DNA of 64,000 nucleotides from Cryptomeria japonica (taxonomy: Eukaryota; Streptophyta; Pinopsida; Cupressales; Cupressaceae). The translations under genes were made by a program, and so were the position numbers. Below are positions 44,422-57,107 of the stretch, one piece after another (position 1 is the first letter of the stretch; every line of letters begins with the position of its first letter). Below the pieces are notes generated by a model that did not search any database, was not told the DNA's origin, and saw only the letters and a list, made by a program, of their open reading frames with translations. The stretch spans positions 523,636,137 through 523,700,136 of the forward strand of contig NC_081414.1 of NCBI RefSeq assembly GCF_030272615.1, read 5' to 3'.

Positions 44422-47400
44422 AATTAGTTGTTTTAAAAATTAGAATTTGAATCTATTTAGAGGAGTTAAAAAATATTATTAATTATTTTGGATTTATTAA
44501 AATATTTTTTCTTGCAATATTAATGGAGGAGTTACATTTGAAAAAGGGGGCTGTTAAACTTCGTCTTGTTTTCAATGGGGATGGCATGAAATGCTCATCT
44601 AGAGGTTCAGGGGTTTTGGAATAAAGGGGAGAATTTTTGGGGTGTGGGCTTGATTCTGTAAGTTGATCTAGAAGTGTTGTACTAAATCTCGTATCGTTTT
44701 GGAGAATTTGGGGCACTTCTCTACAACTCTAGGGACACTCCATCAGATGTAAAATTTCCAAATCGGGATTGTTCTTGCCTTGATTTGATTTCCATAGATT
44801 CTCATGTTAAAGTCTCCATTAGATTATGTATTCAAGTATTCCTAATTTGGTGCAGAGGCACCTAAGCACACAAGCATACTAGGAGGTCAAAAGTCATAAT
44901 ATGAGCAATTTTAGTGTATTTGAGTCATTCATAATGTATTAAGGTTATTTAAGTCCATTGAATCATAATATGTAAGGATAAATGAGCCATTTTGTCCAAA
45001 GATATCATATTTGGTCCATCCTGAAGTGTTAAATGTGTCCATGTAAGGGTTAGAGTCATTTATGTCAAAAATGCAAAAATTGTAAAAATTGCAAAGTTGC
45101 AACATTGCCAAACAATGCAACAAAACTGTAAGAATGAAATCCATTGGTCATGAGTTGGTTTGAGTAGTTAGGAAGGAGTTGGAAATGGTTTATAAAACCA
45201 TGTTTGGTCAAAATCAAGGGGGCTGAGTAGTTTGGAGGGGATTTGACAAAGATTATTCATCAAACCCTCAAACTGTCACAAGGTTTTAAGGAATCTGTGA
45301 CTGTCACAGATCCATGGAGGATCACATTTGGTGTAATTTTTATATGTAGAGGTTTTTGAATGATATATTAATTAAATATCTTTTAGACGAATCCTTTATT
45401 ATGCATTTTTGTGGAGTATTTGGCAAGATATGTTTGTTTTTTCAAAAAAATTCAAAACCCTTCCAAGGTTTACCCATTCATGGTGAAAAGCAGATTGGTG
45501 AAGGCAACAACAGTCCGGTTGCAACGTTTGGTATGGTCACATGAGGAATCATAATGAAGAAAGGATATATATGTTGGAAAGGTCTCTGAATCCTCTTTCC
45601 ATTTCTTTTTGTTTGACTTAATTTGGTTAAGAATTGAAGAAGGTGTGATTATGTTTTTGAAAACAGTTTTTAAAGGAAGAAACGCAGAACTAGGGTATCC
45701 CATGGCAATAAAGAATTTGTTCTCTCATGTTGTGGTGAATGTTATGATCTGAAATATTGAATGAAGGCCTTTAGGGATGGAATATAACCTTTGAAAGTGG
45801 TTTTGGGTTGATTGGTGGCATATTGTGGATGTAATTGATAGACAATCCTTGTGTAAAGATTATGTTGTGATTGTCTTGTAGAATGGATGAATATCATTTG
45901 TATTGTCACTTAATGATCAGATTGAGAGTTTTGGAGTTGAGAAGAGTGATTGATACTTTTATATGCCTCTTGATTCAAGTTTAAGGTCTTGTATTAGTTT
46001 TGGATAAGTAATACCCTTGAAGGTTGTATGGTTTGTGATAGATGCTTTACATCATAGTGTTATGTTCTTCACATGTGTTGTTTTCCCTATTCATGTCTCA
46101 ACCGAGTTTGGAAATATATTCATCTGATCTTTGAATGGTTCGATTCTTTCTATCCCTTTTCTACATGCAATGGCTTTATCCCTTCTCCCTCTGTACCAAT
46201 CGACTCATATATTTAGTTTATTTTTCCACCTTTCATCAATTGTTATAACCAGATGACTTATGCCCTTCATCGCCTGGTGATTTGTGTGAATTGATTGGTT
46301 GGTTGTAATATTCGATTTTTGTTGCCGATTACTTTCCTTTTTTTGTTTGTTATACCCCTTATCCGATGAATACCTTGTGTTGACCATTTGTTGCATTGTT
46401 CCAACTGGATGGTACTCTGAGATATCTGAGATATTTGTTGCATTGATCGATTTTGGGAATCAATATGTTGTCCCTTTTCCTCTTCAATGTTGACTTTGTA
46501 TTCATGTGCATTCTATTTGTACAGTTCATTATATTAAATTGTCCCCTATCTTACTAATTACTTGTATTGGCATGTTTCTTTTGAATACTGTGATCATCAG
46601 ATTTTTTACCAAATGCTTGTGTCGGTCAAATCGATATATATATATGTGTGTGTATTCCCTAAGGTATTGTATGATCTTTTACTGGTTTATTTTTCAGTTG
46701 TTTTTGGCCTTGTGGATTATGGGTATTGTCGCATTGAATCTATTTTCCTTTTAGATCGAATATTAACTTGAATTCCTATTCGTACGTTGATAATTGCTTT
46801 GGCTGTGCTCTGAGTTGACGTTTTACTATTACCCGCACCCTTCGATCCACCATTATGTCCATGAATTCACCTTGCCATTCCTTAACCAAATTCCTATCAG
46901 TTTGTTCATCTTCTAGTACCCAATTGGTATCCATGTATTGGATATCTGTTCGAACTCAGTGTTCAGTTATTTTTCTCACTCACTCTTATCCATGCATTAC
47001 TTTGGGCGCTGGCATTTTATGTTGTGTAATTGTCGTTTCTAGTCTCTTCGTAGTCACTCTGAGTTTCCGATTTTCTTGGCTTTAATTCCATGTAGTCTCT
47101 AGTTTTATTGAATTATTGCATTCTCGATCTTATCATCTTTTCCATCGATTGGTCGAGTCATCTGAATTAGTTGTGTATATATATCTATACAAAAATGTGC
47201 CTTGAGTTTTAATGTTCACCCTGTTGAATATTGTAAGGTTATTAATTATGGCTATTTTAATGTTAATAGTAATGATTATTTTTATATTACTAATGATGAT
47301 TATTTAAATAATGTTATTAATAATGGTTATTTTAATGTTAATGAATACATTAGCCAGTTAAAGGAATTATGGGATTTTGATTAGATAAACATGTATGTAG

Positions 47401-48598
47401 TTAATATTTGTCGTAATGATTATTTAAATGTAAATTAATATTATTATTCAATTAAATGAATTATTGAATTGCGTTATTTCTATGTTTGAAAGGTAAAAGT
47501 CTATTCTCATGCTTATTACATAGACTTGTGTGGGATTCTACTTCTTGTACAATGTGGGTTGATAGGAATAGTGTTAACTAAACTAAATGAAGGAAGTAAA
47601 TAAATAAGAACTATTTTTGTAACCAAAAGTGTTTTAGTTCTCATCGTTGGTCCTTCATGACCATTGTGTTCGGGTGATCATCTTTCAAAGTAAGAAACCT
47701 CAGATTCTTGAGTAAGTGGATTTTGTCACCACAGCCTTTGAGGATGTTCTGAACTCTTTTTCTTGTATGGTTATTCCTCAATCCTAACGTAGTGATGAAT
47801 TATGATCTTGAACATTGATGTTCTCCTTCTCTTGATGTTTTACATCAATGGTTCTTTATGTTGTATGTCATAGATGGTCATTCCTAGCCTATTTTTGTTA
47901 CTCCCTTTGTGATCTTATTCTAGCAAGTGATTTAAGCTTTGCTATGGTCAGGACCTTATCAGCTCAAGTTTTGGAGTGTCTTGGTCTTGTGATGTATTTT
48001 TTTTTCCTAGGTGCAAGTTAAGGGGGAGTGGCTCTCATTGGAGGTCGGCACCCAAAGTGGTCACCGGGGTAACTCAATGAGGGTTTTGTAATCAAGTAAA
48101 AACCTAATTAATGAACTTGGATGGGTAGCCAGATAACATTAAAAATATTAATTTTGGTGCCTCTCTTACTCTCAGATGCTTGTTTAGGTTCGAGGTAAGG
48201 AGAGAAGGCCTAGAATGGCATCCACCAATCTTGTCTCCTTGAAAGGTTGGTGTGGTTTACTAGTGTTTGTATGAGGACCTGGGGTCAAGAGAGGTCACCA
48301 GGGACCTAGTGACAACCTACTAGGGTAACTCATGACAACCTAGTGGTAACTTATGTCTTTTATCCTTTTGTGGATTGTTTGGGCCTCTAGAAGTTGGTTG
48401 TTTTAATTTTGTGTCTCCTATGATGCTACTCTTGTGAGCCTCTTGTGTGTTCAACCTTGTTGATTATATTGTGAGTATAATCTTGTTAATTTTCTTGTGA
48501 GTCATGTTGGTACCCCTATAAGCTTGTTTTTGTCTTGTGGATCTAACTAATACCTCCTAGCATGGGAGGTAGACCTATTGGTACCACACGGTTGGGTG
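43646..48598 (+). mobile_element. Family C LTR, copy C3, main piece
   Basis: 43780-44020 matches the core at 15690-15940 in C2 (GTATGGGxTGxGAGG, GTCATGACTCTCCTxCAT, GAGCATGC). 48001-48598 matches 18061-18660. The part between 44430 and 47990 is longer than in C2 by nearly 2 kb and has no gene. It may contain a further unrecognised insertion. An (AT)n run sits at 44371-44418, near the place of the minisatellites in C1 and C2. Confidence 0.6.
44371..44418. repeat. (AT)n microsatellite in C3
   Basis: Pure AT dinucleotide run of about 24 repeats. Confidence 0.95.
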
Positions 48599-49030
48599 TA
48601 TTGAAATGTGGCGACTAATTAGCAAAGTACTGTACACTCAGCACGTATCCTCATCGAGGTCCAGGGCCGGGCCGGGCCCCGGGCAAGGGTTTGGGGGTGG
48701 CAGCCCCCGAGAAAATTTTTTTTGCCGTTTTTTTGTTGATGAAAACCGACATTGTAATAAAACCCTAAAAAAGGCCAACTTTGTTTGTTGCCCTAAAAAC
48801 GCATGTTATAATCGGCTGGGATGCTTAAGGCATTGGAATGTTGATGTACTATTTTTGCTAGATAATAAGAAAGATTGGACGGCTATGTATGGTGGACGTA
48901 ACCCATTCTGGGTGAACCACGTTAAATCTCTGTGTTATCTGTGTCCTGTTTTATTTCTTTATCTTTTGTATTTAAATCTGCATATAATTGTTATCTCATA
49001 TTTGCTTTGGATCTACTTGAAACCCTAACA
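48599..49030 (+). repeat. E 5' LTR
   Basis: Starts TATTGAAATGTGGCG and ends ACCCTAACA. Contains a very GC-rich segment GGGCCGGGCCGGGCCCCGGG at about 48664-48683 and a TTTTATTTC-type AT-rich 3' part. Confidence 0.93.
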
Positions 49031-49032
49031 AT

Positions 49033-49044
49033 TGGTATCAGAGC
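49033..49044 (+). promoter_or_regulatory. E primer binding site
   Basis: TGGTATCAGAGC two bases after the LTR end; pairs to initiator-Met tRNA. Confidence 0.9.
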
Positions 49045-49081
49045 GAGGTTTTCTGTAAATTGGCAGGACTTTCAGATTTGA

Positions 49082-49870
49082 GTGGGAGCAATAGAGGATT
49101 CCAAATTCAAGGTCGAAAAGTTTAACAGCCAGAATTATCAGTTATGGAAAATGCAGATGGAGGATTACTTGTATCAAAAGGATTTGTGGCGGCCATTGGA
49201 AGTAAAGGAAAAGAAACCGACCACAATATCAGATGAAGAGTGGGACATTTTAGATAGAAAGGCACTGGGATCCATTCGATTGTGCCTTGCGGCGTCTGTA
49301 GCATTCAATATAACAGAAGCAAAAACAACTGTAGATTTGATGGCAACATTGGCTAAGCTGTATGAGAAACCCTCGGCTTCGAATAAGGTATTTCTTATGA
49401 AGCGTTTGTTTAATTTGAAAATGAGTGAGGGAGGATCTGTAGCGGAGCACTTAAATGAATTTAATACAATTACCAGTCAATTGTCTTCGGTAAAAATTAC
49501 CTTTGCAGAAGAGGTTAGGGCTCTCTTGATTTTATGTTCTTTGCCAGAAAGCTGGAATAGCTTGGTTATGGCTGTAAGTAACTCTGTCTCTAGTAAAAAT
49601 ACTTTGGTATTTGATGATATTGTTGGTGTTATCCTAAGCGAGGAAATGCGAAGGAAAAGCACAGGTGAGACTCCAACATCATCGGGTAGTGTTTTGAATG
49701 TGGAGAACAGAGGAAGATCAAAGGAAAGAGGAAAAGGCCCTGGGAATGAGAAGTCGTGAGGGAAGTCAAAGAAAGGACGCTCTCAATCTAGAGGAAAGAA
49801 AGATTGCTGGTACTGCGGAAAGCCTGGTCATCTAAAGAAAGATTGTTGGTCTCGAAAAAACAAAGAAGGA
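49082..49870 (+). pseudogene. E gag, broken
   Basis: The expected start codon is GTG at 49082 (an ATG-to-GTG change is likely). The frame then reads the copia gag opening ([14 protein letters not shown]) for 225 codons, stops at TGA 49757-49759 (CGA type), and continues in frame to a clear knuckle C-W-Y-C-G-K-P-G-H-L-K-K-D-C at 49805-49846. Confidence 0.9.
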
Positions 49871-52800
49871 GACAAAAATGAAAATGATAGTAAGGAAGCT
49901 AATATTGCAAGTAATACTTTACAAGATGCTTTAATCTTATGTTTGGATAATGTTAATGATTCCTGGGTAATAGATTCTGGGGCTTCATTTCATGCTACAC
50001 CCCATAGAAAATATTTTCTAGATTATGTTCAAGGTGATTTTGGACAAGTATATTTGGGTGATGATGAGCCCTGTCAAATTGTTGGAAAAGGAAAGATAAA
50101 GATCAAGTTGCAGAATGGTAATGACTGGTTTCTGCAGGAGGTAAGACATGTTCCTAATTTAAGAAGAAATTTAATTTCTGCAGGGCAACTAGGTAGTGAA
50201 GGTTGCATAGTTACCTTCTCAGATAGTATGTGGAAGGTCACTAAAGGATCATTAGTAGTAGCTAAAGGTGCGAAGGTAGGCACATTATATCTGTGTACTG
50301 GTAACACTTACTCTACCTTAGCTGCTACAGATAAAGTTACTGCAGGGACAACAACAATAAATGTTGCAAGAACAGATTCGATAATGTGGCACCATAGGCT
50401 TGGGCACATGAGTGAGAAAGGGATGAAAATCCTTCACTCCAAAAATCTATTGCCAGGACTAAAGAAGATTGATTTAGAGTTCTATGAAAACTGTGTTTAT
50501 GGTAAACAGAAAAGAGTCAGATTTCTCAAGGTTGGGAAAGAGAAGAAGAGTGAGAAGTTAGAGCTTGTACATTCAGATGTATGGGGACCGGCTTAGGTAT
50601 CATCTCTTGGTGGCTCTTGTTATTATGTTATTTTTATTGATGACTCAACCAAAAAAACATGGGTATATTTCCTAAAACAAAAATCAGATGTTTTTGAAAC
50701 TTTTAAGAAATGGAAAGCTTTGGTTGAGAATGAGACAGGAAAAAAGTTGAAGTGTCTCAAATCGGATAATGGAGGTGAGTATTGCAGCAAAGCATTTGAA
50801 GATTACTGTTCCTTAAATGGGATTTGAAAGCAGAAGACAGTTCCAGGAACTCCACAGGAAAATGGTGTGTCAGAGAGAATGAATAGGACCATCATGGAAT
50901 GTGCGAGAAGCATGAGATTGCATGCTGGATTGCCCTTACATTTTTGGGCAGATGTTGTACATACTGCTGTCTATTTGATAAATAGAGGACCTTCAACCCC
51001 TTTGGATGGTGGTATTCCAGAGGAGGCATGGACTAGTAAAAGGTAAATTATTCTTTTCTAAAAACTTTTGGTTGCGAAGCTTTTGTCCATGTTGATAAAG
51101 AAAACAGAACCAAGCTTGATGCTAAATCTCAGAAATGTACCTTCATTGGATATGGGATAGATGAATATGGCTATCGGTTATGGGATTTTGAAAATAAGAA
51201 AATAATTAGAAGTAGAGATGTTATATTCAATGAGAAGGTTATGTATAAAGAACAGATGCAGGAAAAGAAGCATGAACAGGAAAAACAAGAATATGTGGTG
51301 TTGGATGAGATTCCTGAAAATGAAATGCCACAGGTGCCTGATGCTCAGCAACAACAGATTGTCCCACAAACTCCTGCAAGTGTTAGACGTTCTATGAGGA
51401 CAAGTAGACCCCCTAAAATATTTTCTGCTTCTTTGTATTCTATTTTATTAACAGATTCTGGTGAACCAGAAGAATATGAAGAAGCAATGCAGGTGGATGC
51501 CAAACAACAATGGCAGCTAGGCATGAAAGAGGAGATGGACTCCCTAATGAAAAATAAGACTTGGGACTTAGTTCCTTTACCTGTAGAAAAAAGAGCCTTG
51601 CCTAACAAATGGGTTTATCGACTGAAGGAGGAGGAAGGAGGTCAGAAAAGATATAAGGCCAAACTTGTGGTAAAAGGTTTTGCACAGAAAAAGGGTATAG
51701 ATTATGATGAAATATTTTCTCCAGTTGTAAAAATGACTTCAATTAGAACTGTACTTAGTCTTGTGGTTGTAGATGATTTACATCTTGAACAATTAGATGT
51801 CAAAATAGCTTTTCTCCATGGAGATTTGGAGGAGGAAATTTACATGTTGCAACCACAGGGATATGAGGTCAAAGGTAAGGAGAACTTGGTGTGCAGGTTG
51901 AAGAAAAGCTTGTATGGCCTAAAGCAAGCACCCTGACAATGGTATTTAAAATTTGATAGTTTCATGGCTGAACACGGTTATCATAGATGTCATTCTGATC
52001 ATTGTGTATATTTTAAGAGATTTGATAATGGCAGTTATATTATCCTATTGCTTTATGTTGATGACATGCTTGTTGTTGGGTCTAACATGCAACATATAAA
52101 TGATCTTAAACAGAAATTAGCCAGGTCATTTGCTATGAAGGATTTGGGTGAAGCTAAGCAGATTCTCGGTATGAGGATTACACGGGATAGGAAAAATAGA
52201 ACCTTGAATTTGTCCCAAAGTGAGTATATAAAGAAGGTGTTGAAAATATTTAACATGCAGGATGCAAAAGCAGTTAGTACACCTTTGGCTAGTCATTTCA
52301 AATTGACTAAGGAGATGTGCCCAAAGGCACAGGAAGAGGTTAATAAAATGTCTAACATCCCGTATTCATCAGCTGTTGGCAGTCTGATGTATGCAATGGT
52401 ATGCACAAGGCCAGATATTGCACATGTAGTGGGAGTTGTGAGCAGGTTTATGAGTAATCCGGGTATGGAACATTAGAATGCTGTGAAATGGATTCTTCGG
52501 TATTTGAAAGGAACTACTACGAAGGCATTATGTTTCAAAGGATCTAATGCTGCTCTAAGTGGATTTGTTGACTCTAGTCTGGCGGGTGATATTGATTCAT
52601 GGAGGAGTACTACAGGGTATGTTTTTATTATAGGGGGAACTGTAGTTAGTTGGATTTCTAGGCTGCAAAAGGTTGTTGCACTTTCAACCACTGAAGCTGA
52701 GTATGTTGCTGCTACAAAAGCCAGCAAAGAGATGATTTGGTTGCAATGTTTTTTGAAGGAATTGGGTCAGACACAAGAGGATAGCCCATTGTATACTGAT

Positions 52801-53016
52801 AGCCAGAGTGCCATTCATCTTGCGAAGAACTCTGCTTTTCATTCAAGGACAAAGCACATTCAGCTCAGGTACCACTTCATCCGGACTATTTTGGAGGAGG
52901 GTCAGTTATGGCTTGAGAAGATTCACACAAGTGAGAATCCTGCCGATATGTTCACAAAGGCAGTTCCACAGGAGAAGCTGATTTCTTCATCAGTTTCTGT
53001 TGGTCTTCTTGATTGA
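49871..53016 (+). pseudogene. E pol: protease, integrase, reverse transcriptase, RNase H, broken
   Basis: Protease W-V-I-D-S-G-A-S-F-H (49960-49992). Gag-pre-integrase W-H-H-R-L-G-H. Integrase with H-S-D-V-W-G, K-S-D-N-G-G-E-Y and P-Q-E-N-G-V-S-E, giving the D, D and E of its active site. Reverse transcriptase [16 protein letters not shown] and the Y-V-D-D block L-L-L-Y-V-D-D-M (about 52050-52075). RNase H F-V-D-S-S-L-A-G-D, S-T-T-E-A-E-Y and a C-terminal A-D-M-F-T-K-A. Lesions: stops at 50595 (TAG), 50826 (TGA), 51936 (TGA) and 52474 (TAG), and a one-base loss near 51040. The second RNase H aspartate (D-S-D) is serine. Confidence 0.92.
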
Positions 53017-53138
53017 TAATTGTGGAATTTATACCAGTCAAGTCCTAGTGTTTTATCCAGCGGATGTTGCATGTACAGTGGTGTCGTGTAGTATCAGCCT
53101 CCAAGTGGGAGATTTTTCGGTGTGGAGCCTGATCAGTC

Positions 53139-53152
53139 TCCAAGTGGGAGAT
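53139..53152 (+). promoter_or_regulatory. E polypurine tract
   Basis: CCAAGTGGGAGAT immediately before the 3' LTR. The same CCAAGTGGGAGAT word also occurs about 40 bp upstream (53101-53113), a duplicated PPT. Confidence 0.85.
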
Positions 53153-53584
53153 TATTGAAATGTGGCGACTAATCAGCAAAATACTGTACACTCAGCACGT
53201 ATCCTCACCGGGGTCCGGGGCTGGGCCAAGCCCCGGGTAGGGGTTCGAGGGCGGCAGCCCCCGAGAAAATTTTTTTTGCAGTTTTTTTGTTGATGAAAAC
53301 CGACATTGTAATAAAACCCTAAAAAAGACCGACTTTGTTTGTTGCCCTAAAAATGCATGTTATAAGCGGCTGGGATGCTTAAGGCATTGGAATGTTGATG
53401 TACTATTTTTGCTGGATAATAAGAAAGATTGGACAGCTGTGTATGGTGGACGTAACCCATTCTGGGTGAACCACGTTAAATCTCTGTGTTATCTGTGTCC
53501 TGTTTTATTTCTTTATCTTTTGTATTTAAATCTACATATAATTGTTAGTTCATATTTGCTTTGGATCTGCTTGAAACCCTAACA
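53153..53584 (+). repeat. E 3' LTR
   Basis: 432 bp, same length as the 5' LTR; differences concentrate in the GC-rich segment at 53213-53240. Confidence 0.93.
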
Positions 53585-53589
53585 GGGTG

Positions 53590-53938
53590 GAGTGCTATTC
53601 GTACCCATTGGGTTTTGGTTCTTCTTGCATCATGTTTGAGAAGGCTCGTGAGAAGATTGAAGACATTCATTTTGTACTAGATTTATGTATCCATTCCATC
53701 ATGGGGCTTTTGGAGATGGTAACCTTATGGATCCATTGTAATATATTTTATGATCTTATGTATATTCTAAAGCAATTTAATATGTATCTTGTACCTATGT
53801 TAATGAACGATGTTGTATTATGAATAGCAGTTCCTTGTTTTGATTATTGTTAAAGATTATTCTTTCAAAAAAAAAATTATTCACATTTTCTTTGATCTTT
53901 ATGTTTAAGTCCTTTGGGCCTCATAGTGAGGCATTCCA
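53590..53938 (+). mobile_element. Family C LTR, copy C3, last piece
   Basis: Continues C3 after E (GAGTGCTATTCGTACCCATTGG, compare TAGTGCCACTTCCCATTGG in C2). Ends near GAGGCATTCCA, followed by a PBS-like word, so this is the end of a 5' LTR. Confidence 0.55.
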
Positions 53939-55039
53939 CTTAGTATCAGAGGCCATGTTCAAACACTAGGATCCCTAGATATGGTTGTGCCCTTAGTCTG
54001 GTTGGTATTTTTGTCGTATGCTTGTCCCTCTGGACTATGCTTGGGATTGATGTATAGGACCTTGTTAGTCTTGGGTGTTTTGTGCCCTGTGTCTCCTTCC
54101 TGTTCCTCCTGAAGATCCTAATTGATTATTGTGTTCCCTTCTGACTCTTACCTTCTTGATGTTAGTGCTTTTTATATGAGTGCATGTGCTTTTGATTTCT
54201 TTTAAGATCCACAATTACTCTTATTATAAAGGGAATTATATGTCTCCCTATCTAATGTAGTATTCTATAAACTAGATTATTGCATTGGAAAAATGTATTG
54301 CTTTAATATTGTAAGGTATGATGATGTGCTTGAGTTAAACTTGGAATCTAATTTAGTACAAAATCATGAATGAATTGGATGCATTTCTCTCTTTCTCCTT
54401 CTCTCTAGAAATTAAACTATCTACATTTTGAGTATTTTGATGACTACCTTAATAAATGTCTTTCTTATGAATAGCATGATAATGTGCCTATATTCAACAA
54501 ATTTAATGGACTTTGCATTAATAGAATGTGTAAAAGAAGAACATGTTGATGTGTATTGATATTCATGTAATAGTTAATTATAGATCGAGCTCTCTTCCCT
54601 CTTTTCCTCATAGCTTGATATTCAATGATAGATGATAGTTAAAGATGTATTTTGTAACAAATAGGAGTAGTGAGTGTATATGCAAGAGGTTTTGTATATA
54701 AGAAAAGATTGTCTATATAGATCACATCTTGGAAATAATTAGGAGCTTTAGCTACATCTCTAATTTTATGAAATGCCATGATAGGCTAATTTGAATTCTT
54801 CTAAATAGGTAGTGAAATGAAGTGTAGTTCAATAAAGGTGACATGTATAGGAAAATTTAATCATCTTTGTTTGACTTTTTTGGTTTACAAACATATGAAT
54901 TAATTGTTTGACTATCAAATTATCTCCCTCTTCTCTCTATCTAGATATAATAATTCATAAAGATGATACTAAATGATATATTTGACATTAAATATAAGTA
55001 TGTAATATTTATTAATGAATAATTTATGGCTTTCATTAA
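53939..55039 (+). other. C3 PBS and non-coding internal DNA
   Basis: TTAGTATCAGAGGC at 53940-53953 resembles the initiator-Met primer site with two changes. The following kilobase has no ORF or protein match and is AT-rich; it looks like the start of the family C internal region. Confidence 0.45.
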
Positions 55040-55044
55040 GGAAT

Positions 55045-56824
55045 TGTTGGCATTGTATTGTCATTGATGTCAACTGGTATGTATTCACCAGTATGGATGG
55101 TTACCGGTATGCAAGATGCAAGCAGAAGATGTTACCGGTATGGATGTTCACTGGCGAGTAAGCATAAGAAAGCATAGAGACAACTAAAGGTAAGACTAGT
55201 TATGTCAACCGGTATAGCATGATCAACATGTATGTATTGTCAACCGGTATGTAGGAAGGTGTAGTATCAACCAGTAAACAGGGCCCCTGATGAGCATGTA
55301 TGAACAAGCAAAAGAAAAACTAACAGAGTGAATGATTGCCAAATCACATAGAGTGTGAACACATAACCAGGAGCAATCCAAGTTAGCTTGAAGTAACCAG
55401 TAGAATAGTGAAGAGATGATACAAGGGTTGATCGGTCATTGCATGACCGATATGGAAAGAAGACTCGTAGCATAAGGCGAAAACTGGTAGTGTGTTTTTT
55501 GGTTGGTGCATGAGCCTAAACTGACACAATGAACTGAGGTGGATGCCGATGGAGATGAAATGTAGGATCCAAGTGGCTAACGTGCAGTGGTTGGTGAAGA
55601 ATGAGTCGGTAAGGTAGTTACCAACTGTGTCTACATTTAATGTCGACCTCAAAAATCACAGAGGAGTTGCAGAGGATTGCGGCTCAAAGCAATTCAAAGG
55701 ACAGAGATTTGATTCTTTGACATATTGATCGAAGCATGACATCTAATCATCTTTCTGACCTGGAGAAGGAACCTGCTAGATCATTTATTATGATTGACAA
55801 AAAGTAGGGTTGGTGTTTGCTAACAATAGTAAACGTGTATTGGAAGAAAAGATTTGGCAATGCGGTCTTGTTTTGTTGTAGGTTATCATATCAAAGAAGA
55901 GATCCAATCAAATTTGATACGGATTGGGTTGGTGAAGAAAAACCCTAGGGCTCAAAATTTGTTTCTCTATTTTGGCGGGAAAGCCCAAGTATAAATATGT
56001 AGAATGAAGATCTGAGAGGATAATGCTAGATGCAAAAGTATAGAGTGTGAGTGTGAGAGAAGAATTAGTCCAAGTGTAATCTACAAAAGATTAGATTGAC
56101 CAAGTGTTGAGAGGAGAACCGGTAAAAGGATTTAACTGGTAAGAGACTGAGTCACCAGTGAGTAGTCACAGAGTTATCAGTAAAGTGAATCGACAACGTT
56201 TGAAGTGGTGAGAAGGTATCATAGAGTAAGAAAGTGTTGAGTGAGGATCTGAGGAGATCAAGAAAGGCAGAGGCTGATTGGTAAGGGGTTAAAGTGAGTG
56301 AATAGTGAACCGATAGCAAAAGAAGCAGCGAGACAGAATAACCGGTCGATTGTATTAATTGGAGGTGTTACAAAATCCATTTGTAACAAGGTTATTTCAT
56401 TGTAGTAAGCTTTTATTTCATTGTATATCACTGAGTTGGAGCTCGGTGTAGGGGTTGGTGCTCCTTTGGGTTGGTGCCCATAAACTGTTAGGGGTTGGTG
56501 CCCTAAATCAGTAGGGGTTGGTGCTCCTTAGGTTGATGTCCTAAATTAGTAGGGGTTGGTGCTCCTTGGGTTGGTGCCCTAAATCTTTGTAATATTGTTG
56601 TTTCATGGTGAGGCTCGATTGGAGTAGTAGACTCCAATAGCATTTCTCACTGAGGTTTTTCCCATATTGGGTTTTCCTCGTACATCCGGTGTTGTCTGAT
56701 GCATTCTTTGTGTGTGTTTGATTAGTAGTGTTTTCATTAGTTTACCGATTGCACACACATAGTTGGAAATTGTTTGAAATCACCGATTCACCCCCCCCTT
56801 CTCAGTGACACATTGTGTTCTATA
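55045..56824 (+). mobile_element. Solo LTR F, copia type
   Basis: 1780 bp flanked by GGAAT (55040-55044 and 56825-56829). Starts TGTTGGCATTGTATTGTC and ends near GATTCACCCCCCC...TTCTATA. Both ends resemble the D LTR in element orientation (TATTGGCATTATGG start, GATTCACCCCCCC then CCTAACA end), so it belongs to a related copia family. No internal domain is present. ACCGGTATG-type words recur at 55100-55260. Confidence 0.85.
56446..56585 (+). repeat. Tandem GGGGTTGGTGC array in F
   Basis: Seven or eight units of GGGTTGGTGCxCC or GGGGTTGGTGCTCC alternate with TAAATxAGTA or CTTT spacers, about 17-21 bp per unit. Confidence 0.8.
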
Positions 56825-56829
56825 GGAAT

Positions 56830-57107
56830 GCATGATTAATTATGCATTGAAGACACAAAATGCTTTGTGTTGCATTTAGGATCTCATGTAAAGAGAGTTA
56901 GTAGGTAGAATACCTTTTAGGTAGTTTAGATGATTTGTTTGACAGATCGGGATAGAGAATACGTGTGGATTAAGGTAAAGTTATGCATTGCATGTAGTAT
57001 GTGTATGCAGAACATGAAGTTATTCTTTTGTGGTTTTTTCTTATTCTGAAAGATAGAAATGTTTAGCTTTTTAAAAAAAATATTGCATGGTTATAAAGAA
57101 GTATATG
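56830..57107. other. Short non-coding spacer between F and B2
   Basis: No feature seen; AT-rich, probably the continuation of the C3 internal DNA into which F and B2 inserted. Confidence 0.4.

Larger units (their letters stand above)
48599..53584 (+). mobile_element. Copia LTR retrotransposon E, full-length, decayed
   Basis: 4986 bp flanked by GGGTG (48594-48598 and 53585-53589). LTRs are 432 bp each (48599-49030 and 53153-53584), with about 25 differences by eye, nearly all transitions. An initiator-Met PBS follows the 5' LTR and a CAAGTGGGAGAT PPT precedes the 3' LTR. Gene order is gag, protease, integrase, reverse transcriptase, RNase H. The LTR ends are TA...CA rather than TG...CA. The flanks join to rebuild the C3 sequence (ACGGTTGGGTG then GAGTGCTATTC, compare ACATGGTCGGGTGGTAGTGCC in C2). 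Confidence 0.95.

Noticed and set aside
48765-48775. AAACCCTAA words as telomere-like repeats
   Set aside because: Single scattered occurrences, never in tandem.
48606-49028. 140-codon ORF
   Set aside because: Lies wholly in the 5' LTR of E; the 3' LTR copy does not keep the frame as a gene would, and the sequence resembles no protein.
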